A stretch of DNA of 64,000 nt from Gigaspora margarita (lineage: Eukaryota; Glomeromycota; Glomeromycetes; Diversisporales; Gigasporaceae). This document shows positions 1 to 11,090 of this stretch, piece after piece. The translations under genes and the position numbers were made by a program. How positions within the stretch are numbered: position 1 is the first letter of the stretch; each line of letters begins with the position of its first letter. The stretch is taken from positions 182,988-246,987 of the forward strand of contig WTPW01000431.1 of NCBI GenBank assembly GCA_009809945.1. Direction: 5' to 3'. The notes beneath the pieces were generated by a model. That model did no database searches, was not told where the DNA came from, and saw only the letters and a program-made list of their open reading frames with translations.

Positions 1-59
1 CTGGTATAGATTCACTCGATCTGTGTGTATAATATATATTTAATTTTAATTTTTAATAG

Positions 60-1045
60 ATAATTTGAACAGACTATCTTTCTGAAGCACATGCATCACT
101 AAATAATATAGATAAGCTTCAAAGATTAGTTGCTAAAGTTCAAAAATCAAAACATCCATATGGCCAAGGTATATTAGGTTTAACATACAATATTTGGTCA
201 TGCAAACTAGATTTATTAGAATATGTACAACAATCAGAACACTTGAAGAACAGTTAACCCAGTGATCGACAATCACATAAAAGCATATAATGACATCATT
301 TGTTTACCAGAATTAAAACAAACTGGCCTAAAATACCCCTAACCTAACCCTAATTTAGCCCGAATGCTTATCATGTTATGTTGTGATGATCATCATGTGA
401 TTTTGTAATGATTACTAGGTTAACTCTTCTTCATTCTACCCCAACAATCAGGTTAGTAATTTATAATATAATAAATTGGTATTTTAAAATTTTTATATTA
501 ATAATTTAAATATTATAGCTACCTTTGCAAATGGACATATTATGATTGTATGCTTATCTGAATCACAAGCAAAAGAATAGGTAAACTTTAATTACTTTGA
601 AATAGACTTGTCTTTTAAACATGTATAAGGTGATATCAATGAATTCAGAATCAATTGCTACAATGAAAGCTATAAAATAAGTAAGATTAAAAATTTTAAT
701 TAGATATATTTGATTAATTATTATAAGAAATAATTAATTTAATTAATTTAATAATAATTTAGCACTTACGTATGCACGAGTATTTACAAATATTATGGAT
801 GCTAATGCTTATGAGCAAATGTTTTTTACACTTTTAATTGGATTTATAATTTAACAAATGAATATCCAAAATTTTATCACATTCATAAAAATGGATGGAA
901 ATGCATTATTGGTGACTTAGACCAAGCACAAGCCAAAGGATTAGAAATGGCATTATATAAATTAGAAAATTCTTTAAGTTGGGATGATCATCTTATACAT
1001 ATTATTAAAAGTTGTCGAATTCATTATAATCGGTATATATAATTT
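60..1045 (+). pseudogene. MULE-like transposase fossil
   Basis: Several short coding blocks in shifting frames, split by stops and intron-like gaps, read like a Mutator-type (MULE) transposase. Block 1 (about 72-255) reads LSEAHASLNNIDKLQ then HPYGQGILGLTYN. Block 2 (about 520-680) reads FANGHIMIVCLSESQAK, then FEIDLSFKHV, stop, GDINEFRIN, with the Asp of EIDLSF in the position of a catalytic DDE aspartate. Block 3 (about 763-850) reads ALTYARVFTNIMDANAYEQ. Block 4 (about 863-1041) reads IIGDLDQAQAKGLEMAL, then WDDHLIHIIKSC and HYNR. The order and motifs agree with multicopy Rhizophagus MULE-type proteins as I remember them. In-frame stops, for example inside the DLSF block, make it non-functional. 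The element probably starts left of the window. The exact superfamily is less certain than the fact that it is a transposase relic. Confidence 0.6.
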
Positions 1046-1857
1046 TATTTAATTTTATTCATATGATATAAGCCCATATAAAGTTAATTTTTTGGATCTC
1101 ATAACATGAGACAAAAAAAATGACCCGGCCTGCTGGATTTTTATTTAAAAATTTTATATGTAAAGTTATATAAAATTTTTAAAATTTTTAAAAATTTTTT
1201 TTGAAATCCCACCCGACTATTAATTGTCTTAAATCAATGTCATATAACTAAATTATAAAATTATAAATCAAGGGTACATATATCAATATATGTTATTTAT
1301 TATCTATTTGTTTAATCATATATATTTCTTTAAAGATTTATTTTATACTTATCATTAATTTAGAGGTTGTATTCATGAACGTATAACTCAAAAAAGAAAA
1401 TTATGAGAAAAAAAGTAAAGTTTTACAAAATGCATAGTGCAATGAATTATTTTATAAGTTTTCATTTTTAGGAGAACATTGTCGTTAAAGTCAGAGTTAG
1501 TTTTTTTGATATATTTAGTATTTAATTTATGTAGAGTTTTCTGTTTGAAACTTTTAAGGAATTAACCTTATGTCTATTTGTGAATAATAAACTAACAATA
1601 TGTTATTTTCTAAGAATAACATTTGACAATTATCAATTGTTATAAATTGAAAAGTAATACGAAACAGTAATGCACTGTATTAATGATAAGCAATGATTTT
1701 ATTTTACAAAACCAACAATTTTTTAAACACTATATAGAATTACGTAATCAATCATAGTTAAATCATTAACAATAATACAAAATTTTTATATAATCAAAAT
1801 TGAATCAGCTAGCTTATCGGAATTGAAGTAAAAAGGAATACCCCTAAATGAATTGCC
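1046..1857. other. AT-rich spacer, no gene seen
   Basis: Low-complexity A/T sequence with no open frame of note. It contains poly-A/T runs and a cluster of short AAATTTTT-type repeats around 1145-1200. I see nothing else I can support. Confidence 0.6.
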
Positions 1858-1989
1858 GGATAACACCATTATTGGGCAAATTATCGAATACGGTAATTTG
1901 ATAAATGATTGGTGCACGTGCCGCAAAGCGGCACATGCTCATTTGCCAAATTGCCGTTATTCAACAATTTTTGCCCAATAATGTATACT
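1858..1989. mobile_element. Palindromic MITE, family 1, copy 1
   Basis: Terminal inverted repeats: CATTATTGGGCAAA on the left and its complement TTTGCCCAATAATG on the right. At the centre is a GC-rich hairpin, GTGCCGCAAAGCGGCAC, which stands out in the AT background. A second copy lies at 59889-60043 with the same ends and the same central hairpin. There is no coding capacity. Exact ends and target-site duplication are not clear. Confidence 0.75.
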
Positions 1990-2763
1990 TAATCTAAGTA
2001 TTTTAAAAAAATAATCCACAAAATATACAGAAGTCTTGCATTTTTTTTACGAGAAGAAAACCTCAACTGTTATGACAAAATCGCAATTACTGTTAATTAA
2101 TTCTGAATTTTGAAATCTCCGCATAGAGACGACATTAAACTCGTTTCTAGCATTTGATAATAAAATATTTATTTTATTTTTTTTTTTTAACTTTAAACTT
2201 TAGACTCGCCCGCATATAAATTCTGTAATCATAGTGTTGTTCACATTTAGGTGGCTAATAATTTCGATAAAAAACATAATTATAGGATTTTATCTCCTCA
2301 CCTACAACATAAATAAAACAATGAATTGATGTAACCTTCAAGATAATTTTTTAAACTAAAACAAAATATTAAATCCGCCAATAAGACAATGCTTCAACAA
2401 GTATAATAGTAATAAAGCAGTGTATTTGTCTTCCAAGTCTGTCAGTTCGAAATTATTTCGTACAGCGAACTTTATTATGTGTTGAAGCTGAAGATTAAAA
2501 CGATATGTTCACGAAAGGTACTTAATGTATAAATAAGTTATTTGGGTAATTTTTTTACTTGTCAATAGATTATATAGAAGAACTCGAAAACATGATTGAA
2601 TTAATTTAACTTTCCATAAGTCCCAATTCGTATTTTCGTGCAACTTTACATCTGTAACAGTAAGATATAGTAAAATGTTATTATTATACGCATAAATTTT
2701 TTTACTTTATCGTATATGTTAAAAAATTTATGATTTAGTATTATCTTTAATTCAAAAGTTATC
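1990..2763. other. Spacer upstream of the Sel1-kinase gene
   Basis: No ORF or repeat I can name. It presumably holds the promoter of the gene starting at 2764. A/T-rich runs occur throughout and no single TATA element can be singled out. Confidence 0.5.
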
Positions 2764-5413
2764 ATGGATGAAAAACATGATTTTGAATTGTTGCTGAAAT
2801 ATGCTGAAAATGGCAATTCTGAAGCACAGTTCTTGCTTGGAGCCTGCTACTTGAATGGCGAATACACAGAGAAGGATAAAAAAAAAGGCATTTGAGTGGT
2901 ATTTGAAATCTGCTGAAGGTGGTTATTCGAAAGGTCAATTTTATGTTGGGCTTTGCTACAGCAATAGCATAGGCACAGACAAGGATGAAAACAAGGCATT
3001 TGAGTGGTTGTTGAAATCTGCTGAAGGTGGTTATTCGGAAGGACAGTTTAATGTTGGATACTGTTACAGAAATGGCAAAGGCACAGACAAGGATGAAAAA
3101 AAGGCATTTGAGTGGTATTTGAAATCTGCTGAAGGTGGTAATTTGAAAGGACAATATAACGTTGGAGACTACTACAGAAATGGCATAGGCACAGGCAAGG
3201 ATGAAAAAAAAGCATTTGAGTGGTATTTGAAATCTGCTGAAGGTGGCAATTCAAATGGACAACTTAGTGTTGGAATTTGCTACGATAATGGCATAGGCAT
3301 AGACAAGGATGAAAAAAGGCATTTGAGTGGTATTTAAAATCTGCTGAAAGTGACAATTTGAAAGGACAATATAAAGTTGGAAACTGTTACTATGATGGCA
3401 TAGGCGCAGACAAGAATGAAAAAACGGCATTTGAGTGGTATTTGAAATCTGCTGAAGGTGGCGATTCGGATGGACAATTTAATCTTGGATTCTGTTACAA
3501 GGATGGCATAGGCACAGACAAGGATGAAAAAAAGGCATTTGAGTGGTTTTTGAAATCTGCTGAAGGTGGCAACTCGAATGGACAATATAATGTTGGAATT
3601 AGCTATGGCAATGGCGTAGGCACAGACAAAGATGAAAAAAAAAGGCATTTGAGTGGTATTTGAAATCTGCTGAAGGTGGCAATTCGTTTGGACAATATAT
3701 TCTTGGATGTTGTTACGATAGTGGCAAAGGCACAGACAAGGATGAAAAAAAGGCATTTGAGTGGTATTTGAAATCTGCTGAAGTTGGCAATTCGTTTGGA
3801 CAATATAATCTTGGATGTTGTTATCAAGATGGCATAGGCACAGATATGGATGAAAAAAAAGCATTTGAATGGTATTTAAAATCTGCTGAAGGTGGCAATT
3901 CAAATGGACAAAATAAACTTGGAAGATGTTATAAAAATGGCATAGGCAAGGAAATGGATAAAAAAAAAAAAAGGATTTGAATGGTATTTAAAATCTGCTG
4001 AAGGTGGCGATTTGAATGGACAAGTTAATGTTGGAATTTGCTACATGAATGGCACAGGCACAGACAAGAATGAAAAAAAGGCATTTGAGTGGTATTTGAA
4101 ATTTGCTGAAAGTGGAAATTCTTTAGCACAATTTAGTCTCGCAGTGTGTTATCGGAATGGCATAGGTATAGCTAAGGATGATAAACAAGCGTTTTTGTGG
4201 TATTCAAGATCGGCTGAAAATGGTAATTACAACGGACAACAAGAACTTGGATTATGTTATCGAAATGGTCGTCTAATCAAGAAAAGGCTATTGAATGGCT
4301 GCAAAAAGCGAAAAGCAATAATCCTGAAAAGATAGTTGATTCTGAAAATTTTAATGATTCATTGAAAAAATTACTATCTGATAATAATTTATTAATTTCA
4401 TGGATTCCATTTAATGAATTAGAAATTTTGGAAAAAATTGGAAAAGGCGGATTTGCAACTGTGCATGTTGCTTATTGGTTTCGTACGGTTGGTGACGATG
4501 TAATACGAGAAGTAGTCGCACTTAAACTATTTCATGAATCAAAAAAGAGTTACGAGGAGCTTATAAAAGAGGTAAATATTTGATTAGAACAAATTTTATA
4601 ATTTAGTTGTTATTATCATTTATTAATTTTATTATTTTAAAGTTAATTGCATATTCAAATATTGGATCTAAAAATCCTACATTTTTACAATGCCATGGAA
4701 TATCAAAAGATGAATACACGGATGATTATATTCTAGTTATGCAATACGCAGAAATGGGATCTTTACGTAAGAATCTTTACAAAATTGCACAAATGAAATG
4801 GGAGAAAAAATTAGAATTATTATCCTTTATTGCACCCGATCTTCAATTAATTCATTTTAATGATATTATTCATTGTGATTTACATAGTGGTAATATATTT
4901 CAAAAAAACTTACATAACGCTTATATCGGTGATTTAGGAATTGCAATATCAGTTAATAAAACCTTAGACAAAGAATCAAGGGGAATTTATGGGGCTTTAC
5001 CATATATAGCACCAGAAGTTTTGCAAGGAAATCCATTTACTAAAGCATCAGATATTTATTCTTTTGGAATGATTATGTGGGAGATTTCTTCAGGAAATTT
5101 CGTATTTTCCGACTATAAAAATAATGATTCAAATTTAGCTATAGAAATTTGTTTTAATGAATTAAGGCCAAAAATTCTTAAAGGCACAACAACATGTTAT
5201 GCAGAACTTTTGAAGAAGTGCTGGGATAAAAATCCAAATAACCGCCCATCTGCTATAGAAGTTTATGAAACTATTTTAAAATGGAAAAATAGTACTGAAA
5301 TCTTGGCTGATTTTTTAAGATCTGATGAAAAAATGGAAATTGAAGATAATGATTTTGATAATGTGGAAGATAGTACGATTTATACTAGCCAATTCATTAG
5401 TTATATTAATTAA
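2764..5413 (+). pseudogene. Sel1-repeat / TKL protein kinase fusion, frameshifted
   Basis: ATG at 2764 opens about 14 tandem Sel1-like repeats (108 bp, 36 aa each; 2779 to about 4290) built on AFEWYLKSAEGGNS..GQ..LG.CY.NGIGTDKDEKK. A kinase domain follows: glycine loop IGKGGFATVH (about 4437), VALKLF with the ATP lysine (about 4520), catalytic loop HCDLHSGNI (4871-4897), DLG in place of DFG (4931-4939), APE (5009-5017) and DIYSFGMIMWE. A 71-nt intron splits the kinase. The Sel1 part should be a protein-binding solenoid and the kinase a cytosolic Ser/Thr or Tyr-like (TKL) kinase. The frame changes five times: at A-runs 2878-2886, 3312-3317, 3635-3643 and 3960-3972, and near 4270. HRD is HCD. 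It is therefore a pseudogene, unless the A-run indels are sequencing errors. Such fusions are an expanded family in Rhizophagus. Confidence 0.85.
4572..4642 (+). other. Intron in the kinase domain
   Basis: GTAAATATT at the 5' side and TTTTAAAG at the 3' side. Removing these 71 nt joins ...LIKE to LIAYSNIG in frame (phase 0) and restores a continuous kinase N-lobe. A nearer AG at about 4605 is an alternative acceptor but keeps extra hydrophobic residues that do not fit a kinase. Confidence 0.7.
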
Positions 5414-5553
5414 CATTCATCCGAATGTATAATTACAGATGAAATTTTTTCTATCAAGGATATTGAAAAGTGAAGTAATAAACATACTAACGAATTTGAT
5501 CAAAAAAAAAAACAAATAAAATAAAAGAGTATGAGTACAAATAGGGATGTTAT

Positions 5554-5914
5554 CCTGCTCCAACTGGTTAGTTTGTGCTAAAACAGGACCCTGGACATCT
5601 CTCATATAGGTTATAACTGGATTTGGGCCAATTTTGACCTAATTTGCTGAAAATGACAAAATCTATTTACTTTAATAACTTCTAATCCAGTGATCAGAAT
5701 TGAATAAACTTTTTTTGTTAGATGCGCCTCACTGAGAGCTTTATTTTAAAAAAGTTCATTCAAATTGGACCACTGGATGCCAAGATAATTGCCAAAAACT
5801 GTTTTTTGCTTCTCAAATTTTAGGTGTTTTTGCTGAAAAATTTCAAGTATGATCTCTATACTAGATGTTCAGGGTCCTCTTAAAACCTGGTGGAACTCTG
5901 TTTGGAGCATATTT
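5554..5914. mobile_element. Short TIR element (MITE)
   Basis: Imperfect inverted repeats of about 45 bp: TGCTCCAACTGG...AGGACCCTGGACATCT on the left, AGATGTTCAGGGTCCT...TTTGGAGCA on the right. The interior carries the CCAGTGATC / GGACCACTGG pair found inside many other palindromes of this window, with a degenerate CTCACTGAGAG core. Non-coding. No clear TSD. Confidence 0.65.
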
Positions 5915-7030
5915 AAATTAAACTGATTTTTGAACTCAGTTTATTAATAATTATGCTTGCATGAGCAGTTTAATAAAACCTGCTATTACTATTACTTTTT
6001 TTTTTGGCAATTATATCGCTATTACTTTTTATTAAAGCAAATATATTTAAAAATATATAAATTTTTGCATTATAATGTTATTGCATCTATTTGCTATTAT
6101 TTTTTTTCCATCCAATTTATTAATCTTCATTACAGTCAATAATACCTGCTTTAAACTAGATCTTACGTTCCAGGTTCAAATGCATTTTGAGATATTGAAC
6201 CTAAAGAGGTAGGTTCAATTGAATCTTCAAATGTATTGTCTTTGGTCCATCGAATAATAAAATTCAAGTATAAAAAAATATGTAAAAAAAAAATTGCATA
6301 TTTAGCGCTTTAAAATTTTGATCCGTTCATCCTTACTATATGTGCTTAGATAACATAACATATAACCTGTCATTTTCTCTGTAGTGTAATCATATTTTGC
6401 TACTTTTGGCATGTTGTGTCATTATTATGCAGATATTGACATATAAAATTTCCTTTCAATACCCACAAAAGGAAATTTTTACTCCTGCCATTTTTCTTAT
6501 ATTATATTGTATTATATTGTATTATATTATATTATATTTATTATATTTATATTATATTATATTATATATATTATTATAAAAAAAAAAAAAAAAAAGTTTT
6601 TTACGAAACATAGACCCTCTTAATTATATTATGATAATAAAAATATAAGATTTTTGACGTTTATATGTTCATCTCTATCTATATTTATACTCATCTTCTT
6701 GAGCTTTTTTTAATATTTGTTTTTTTTTTTTTGAATTTTTGCCGGTCTGATAAATTGATAATTGCTGATCATCAAAGGTCATAACGAAAAGACCATAGCG
6801 AAATTTTTTGTAAAAAAAAGTTATTTTTGTAACACATTTCCATATCTAAACATAGTAATACAGTAGTGTCATAGGAACTACAACGAAAGAATTGTGAACT
6901 CAGCCTCCTAAGCCCCCTGACCAACACAAATTTTAGATCCAGAATGAATATATTGAATGTGTAACATTTAGTAACTGTTAGATTTGGCAGGTGATAACAC
7001 AATATGATCGTTTCACATGACTAATAATAG
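5915..7030. other. AT-rich spacer
   Basis: No convincing gene. Short ORFs here are A/T-run artefacts. It contains the TATTA microsatellite listed separately. Confidence 0.5.
6485..6595. repeat. TATTA-type microsatellite with poly-A end
   Basis: Runs of ATTATATT, TTATATTTAT and similar units, ending in a run of about 18 A. Simple-sequence repeat. Confidence 0.8.
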
Positions 7031-7470
7031 CTTTAAAAGTTAATGCATCAGCTTTGGCCCAGAGGGATCCATATTGTTGTATTAAATTCAAGACAGACCA
7101 TCTAATGACGTAAAGAAATGCTTTAAATCTAATACACTAGCTTCGGCCCCCAGAGGGGGCCCAAATTGGTGCATTAAATTTAAGACAGAACATCTAATGA
7201 CAAAAAAGAAATGCTTTAAATTTATTGCATCAACTTTGCCCAATTTAGTGCATTGAATTCAGGATAGAACACCTATTGTCAAAAAGGAAATGCTTTAAAT
7301 TTAATGCACCAGCTTTGGCCCTAGAAGGGCCAAATTTGGTGCATTAAATTCAAAGATAGAACACCTAATGACAAAAAGCAAATACTTTAAATTTAATGCA
7401 ATAACTTTGGCCCGAAAGGGCCCAAGTTGGTGCATTAAATTTAGGACGAAACTTCTCATGATAAAAAGCT
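7031..7470. repeat. Tandem array of five hairpin-forming units
   Basis: Five direct repeats start at 7031, 7121, 7214, 7293 and 7385 (units of 79-93 bp). Each begins CTTTAAATTTAATGCA and holds its own inverted repeat: ATGCACCAGCTTTGGCCC against GGGCC..ATTTGGTGCAT. A non-palindromic tail, GACAGAACATCTAATGAC, precedes the next unit. Tandem repetition of a palindrome is unlike the single-copy MITEs around it. Confidence 0.85.
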
Positions 7471-8174
7471 TAAGAAAAATTTTCTTTCTGAAATCAAAAT
7501 AAGAATAAAACAAATAAATCTATTACCTTTAGCATATGGGTGGCGAATCTACCTGCATAATTATGTTCTAGTTATATTATTAATAGATAGGATTTAGGTG
7601 TACTACCAGTAGTACTTTGTAGGGTTTCGAAGTTTGATTGGGTTTAATTTGAGTTTGATCAAACTCCAAATCAAACCAAATGCAAACTATAAATTTTATA
7701 AAGTTTAAAATCAAACCAAACTCAAATAAAAAATAATCAAACTCAAACCAAACCCAAATTTCATACAAAGTTTGATTTGAGTTTGATTTGAAGTTTGCAA
7801 ACTAGTTTGAGTTTGAATAATATAAATATATTTTTAGATTTTAAACAAGTTTCTTAATTCTTACTTTGTATTTAAGTAAACTTGTTTAAAATATAAAAAT
7901 ATACCATATGTTTCTGAAAATAAGCTACCTTTTTTGGATGATTTTGGACACTAAAAATATGGGATAGCTTATTTTCAGATATAATTAATTTTTGGGCAGT
8001 CACCAATAGTTGTTACATAGTAAAGTCTAATTTTACTATATAAATCAATTATTAGCACTTAAATAGACTTGTTAGGGAGACTCAACTACATATATGCTAA
8101 AAGTTTCATCAAAATAGGAGTACTTTTTATTATTTGACTTTTAATTTTAATTTTTATCAAATATATTTTGTTAA

Positions 8175-8706
8175 TTGATGATCCGGATAAGATCGGCACT
8201 ATTACCATATTGGGACAATAGTAAATTTTGGGGATAAGTACAATATAAACTTTTATTATATGCTGGAATCTGACATCCTTTGAATGAAAATATTTTTTTA
8301 TTAAGTTAACAGCTCATGTTGATTAATTGAAAGTTGTAGAGCTTACTGAGGCGCATCTAATGGTAGTTAGATAATTCAAATCTGCCTAGTACATACTGAG
8401 ATATTGCTAAAAAATGATTAGCTGACTATATAAAATTTCTAGTTTGTTTACATAGAATTTTATATAGTCAGCCAATCATTTTTTAGTGATATCTTAGTGT
8501 ACACTGGGCCGATTTGAATAATCTAACCACTATTAGATGTATCTCAGTAAGCTCTACAACTTTCAATTAATCGACATGAGCTGTTAACTTAATAAAAAAA
8601 TATTTTTCATTCAAAGGATATTAGATTACACCATATAATGAAAATCATAGTAATTTTGCCCCAAATTCTAATATAAAAATAGTGCCAATCTTATCTGGAT
8701 CAGTAA
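8175..8706. mobile_element. TTAA-flanked palindromic element D, copy 1
   Basis: Flanked by TTAA on both sides (8171-8174 and 8707-8710). Ends are TTGATGATCCGGATAAG and, inverted, TTACTGATCCAGATAAG. Almost the whole 532 bp is one long palindrome centred near 8440. TTAA targets are typical of piggyBac-like transposons, but no coding region is present to confirm this. Confidence 0.75.
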
Positions 8707-9072
8707 TTAATAAAATTTTAATCTCTTCATTGAACGTAAAAATTAAAAACTAATTAATAAAAAGTTCTCCAATTTTGTTGTAAATTTCAGAGAATACGTA
8801 TTTTGATCTTTTAAATAAGTTTACTTAAGCGACTTTAATTGATTTATTTAGTAAAATTTGGACTTTACTAAGGTAGACATGGGTATTATAGCGCAGTTAA
8901 GTATTTAGCTAATAATATATGATATTTTGACCAGAATCGAATGTTTTTAGTACCATTCAATTCGTCTCATCAAGACGAATCGAATGGTACCAAAATTGTT
9001 CAATTCTAATTACTAGATCATAAGATATTGTTAATTACAATATACAAATTAAAAAAGCTAAATTATAACACA

Positions 9073-9633
9073 TAGAGGTCTTATCCAGTCAAAAATTTTG
9101 TATTCAGATATTCATTTGGTCAATCTTTTTAATATTCAAATATTCATTCAAAAATTTTGAAAATATTCAATAAATATTCACTGAATATTCATTGAATATT
9201 AAATATATAGTACTAAATATAAAAAAAATAAAGTAGCATAATTCAAAAACAAATAATTTTAAAAAATTCTCTTTAAGAAATTTGTTGTTTAATCCAAAGC
9301 CGCAATTTTGTTGAAGTAGATATTTATTTAATTTATAATTATAAAAGTTATAATATTTTAAAGTTTATATATATTTAAAAATTTGGTATTAAAATTAGTT
9401 ATATATATTTTTTAACTAATTAGAATTTATTATACAAAAATTAGCCAATCATATTTAATTATTAATATCAAAATTTGCTAATTTTAATATATATATATTC
9501 AATGAATATTCAATGAATATATTTAGTGAAAATTTTAAATATTCGAATATTCATTTGGTGAAAATTTTATATATTCAAATATTCAAACATTCAGTGAATA
9601 TTTGAATAAAACATTCATCGGATCAGACCTCTA
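9073..9633. mobile_element. hAT-like MITE E
   Basis: A perfect 8-bp TSD ATAACACA flanks it (9065-9072 and 9634-9641). TIRs are TAGAGGTCTTATCC and, inverted, TAGAGGTCTGATCC. The interior is dominated by repeats of ATTCAAATATTCA / TGAATATTGAAT. It lies within element B and has no ORF. Confidence 0.85.
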
Positions 9634-9793
9634 ATAACACATATACCAATTATGGCGCACATCATATTTTTTATTATCTATTAAGTTCTATTGATCAGAA
9701 TCGAATGATTTTGTTACCATTCGATTCATCTCATTGAGACGAATCGAATGGTACCAAAATCATGCGATTTTGACTGATACTTCTCGATATATT

Positions 9794-10219
9794 ATAATTT
9801 AACCAAAATAAGCTGCGCAAAGCAAATTTTAAAATTAATATAAAATTATAAATAACTTTTGACAGACCAGTCCGTTTTTTATAATTTTACTACCAAAATG
9901 ACTGCCTTGAAGAGGCGATTCCAACAAGCCCAAAATCGCTAAAATCCAATCACCAGATCACGGGATCGTTAAGTTTTTTGTATTGTTTTTGATGAAAATT
10001 AGATTAGTTTATCTATTTTCATCAAAATAATAATAAAACTTTAACGATCCCATGATCCCGTGATCGGATTTTAGTGATTTTGGGCTTGTTGGAATCGTCT
10101 CTTCAAGGCAGTCATTTTGGTAGTAAAATTATAAAAAACGGACTGGTCTATCAGAAATTATTCATGATTTCATGCTAATTTTAAATTTTGATTTGTGCAG
10201 CTTATTTTGGTTAAATTAT
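9794..10219. repeat. Long palindrome F inside element B
   Basis: Left TAATTTAACCAAAATAAGCT pairs with right AGCTTATTTTGGTTAAATTA. The arms continue inward for about 200 bp each with few mismatches, including CCAACAAGCCCAAAATCGCT and its inverse. A TTGAAGAGGCGATT core replaces the GTCTC core found elsewhere. Confidence 0.8.
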
Positions 10220-10404
10220 GATACCTTGAGAAGTATCAGTCAAAATCATATGATTTTAGTACCATTCGATTCGTCTCAATGAGACGAATCAAATGGTAAC
10301 AAACTCATTCGATTCTGATTGATGGTTCACAAAATGTTGCTATATACTGCAATATTTCTATTACTATAATACCTATACAAAAACAAAAAAAAAATTTAAA
10401 AAAA

Positions 10405-11090
10405 TTAAAAAAGTGGTCCGAACTCATATTTACTACAAGTAAATCGACTAGACCGATTAAGACAATATTGTTCTACAGATCTAGGCGGTTCTAAAGGTGG
10501 TGAGATCATAAAAAACGGCCCAGTAGATATCTTTCTACAGCCTCTCAAAGTTTTATAACGATTGTTTATATAAAATTACATGATTTAGAAAATCGTTTAA
10601 AATCATTATAAAACTTTGAGAGGCCGTAGAAAGAGATCTACTCATCTGTTTTTCATGATCTCACCACCTTTAGAACCGCCTTGGCCTAGAGAACAATATT
10701 TAATTAATCGGCCTAGTCGATTTACTTGTAGCAAATATGGGAACTTTTTTATTTATTTTTAAAAAAATAAAAATAAATAAAAAAATGCTCCAAACCCATA
10801 TTTGCTGCAAGTAAATCAACTAGGCCGATTAATTAAATATTGTTCTATAGGCCAAGGCGGTTCTAAAGGTGGTGAGATCACGAAAAACGGCCCAGTAGGT
10901 CACTTTCCACAGCCTTTCAAATCTTTACAACGATTGTTTATATAAATTACATGATTTAAACAATCGTTATAAAACTTTGAGAGGCCGTAGAAAGAGATCT
11001 ACTGGGTCATTTTTCATGATCTCACCACCTTTAGAACCGCCTATATCTGGAGAACAATATTGTCTTAATCAGCCTTGTCTGTTTAATACG
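10405..11090. repeat. Two adjacent palindromes G1 and G2 (direct duplication)
   Basis: Two copies of a hairpin of about 330 bp, roughly 10405-10755 and 10756-11090, joined head to tail. Each pairs GGCGGTTCTAAAGGTGGTGA with TCACCACCTTTAGAACCGCC, and TTTACTTGTAGCAAATATG with its inverse. The GC-richer arms are well conserved. Confidence 0.8.

Noticed and set aside
337-355. Telomere-like CCTAACCTAACCCTAA; similar short runs near 37486, 40480, 40911 and 44575
   Set aside because: Only two or three units each, not at a contig end. Short TTAGGG-like runs are scattered and do not form an interstitial telomere array.
2762-3903. Minus-strand ORFs opposite the Sel1 array with repeats like TTFSRFQIPLKCLFF
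   Set aside because: They are antisense shadows of the 108-bp Sel1 repeats; the kinase and Sel1 motifs are on the plus strand.
7580-7768. Minus-strand ORF FDLEFDQTQIKPNQ
   Set aside because: Translation of the GTTTGA subterminal array of the hAT element; the repeat, not a protein, explains the open frame.
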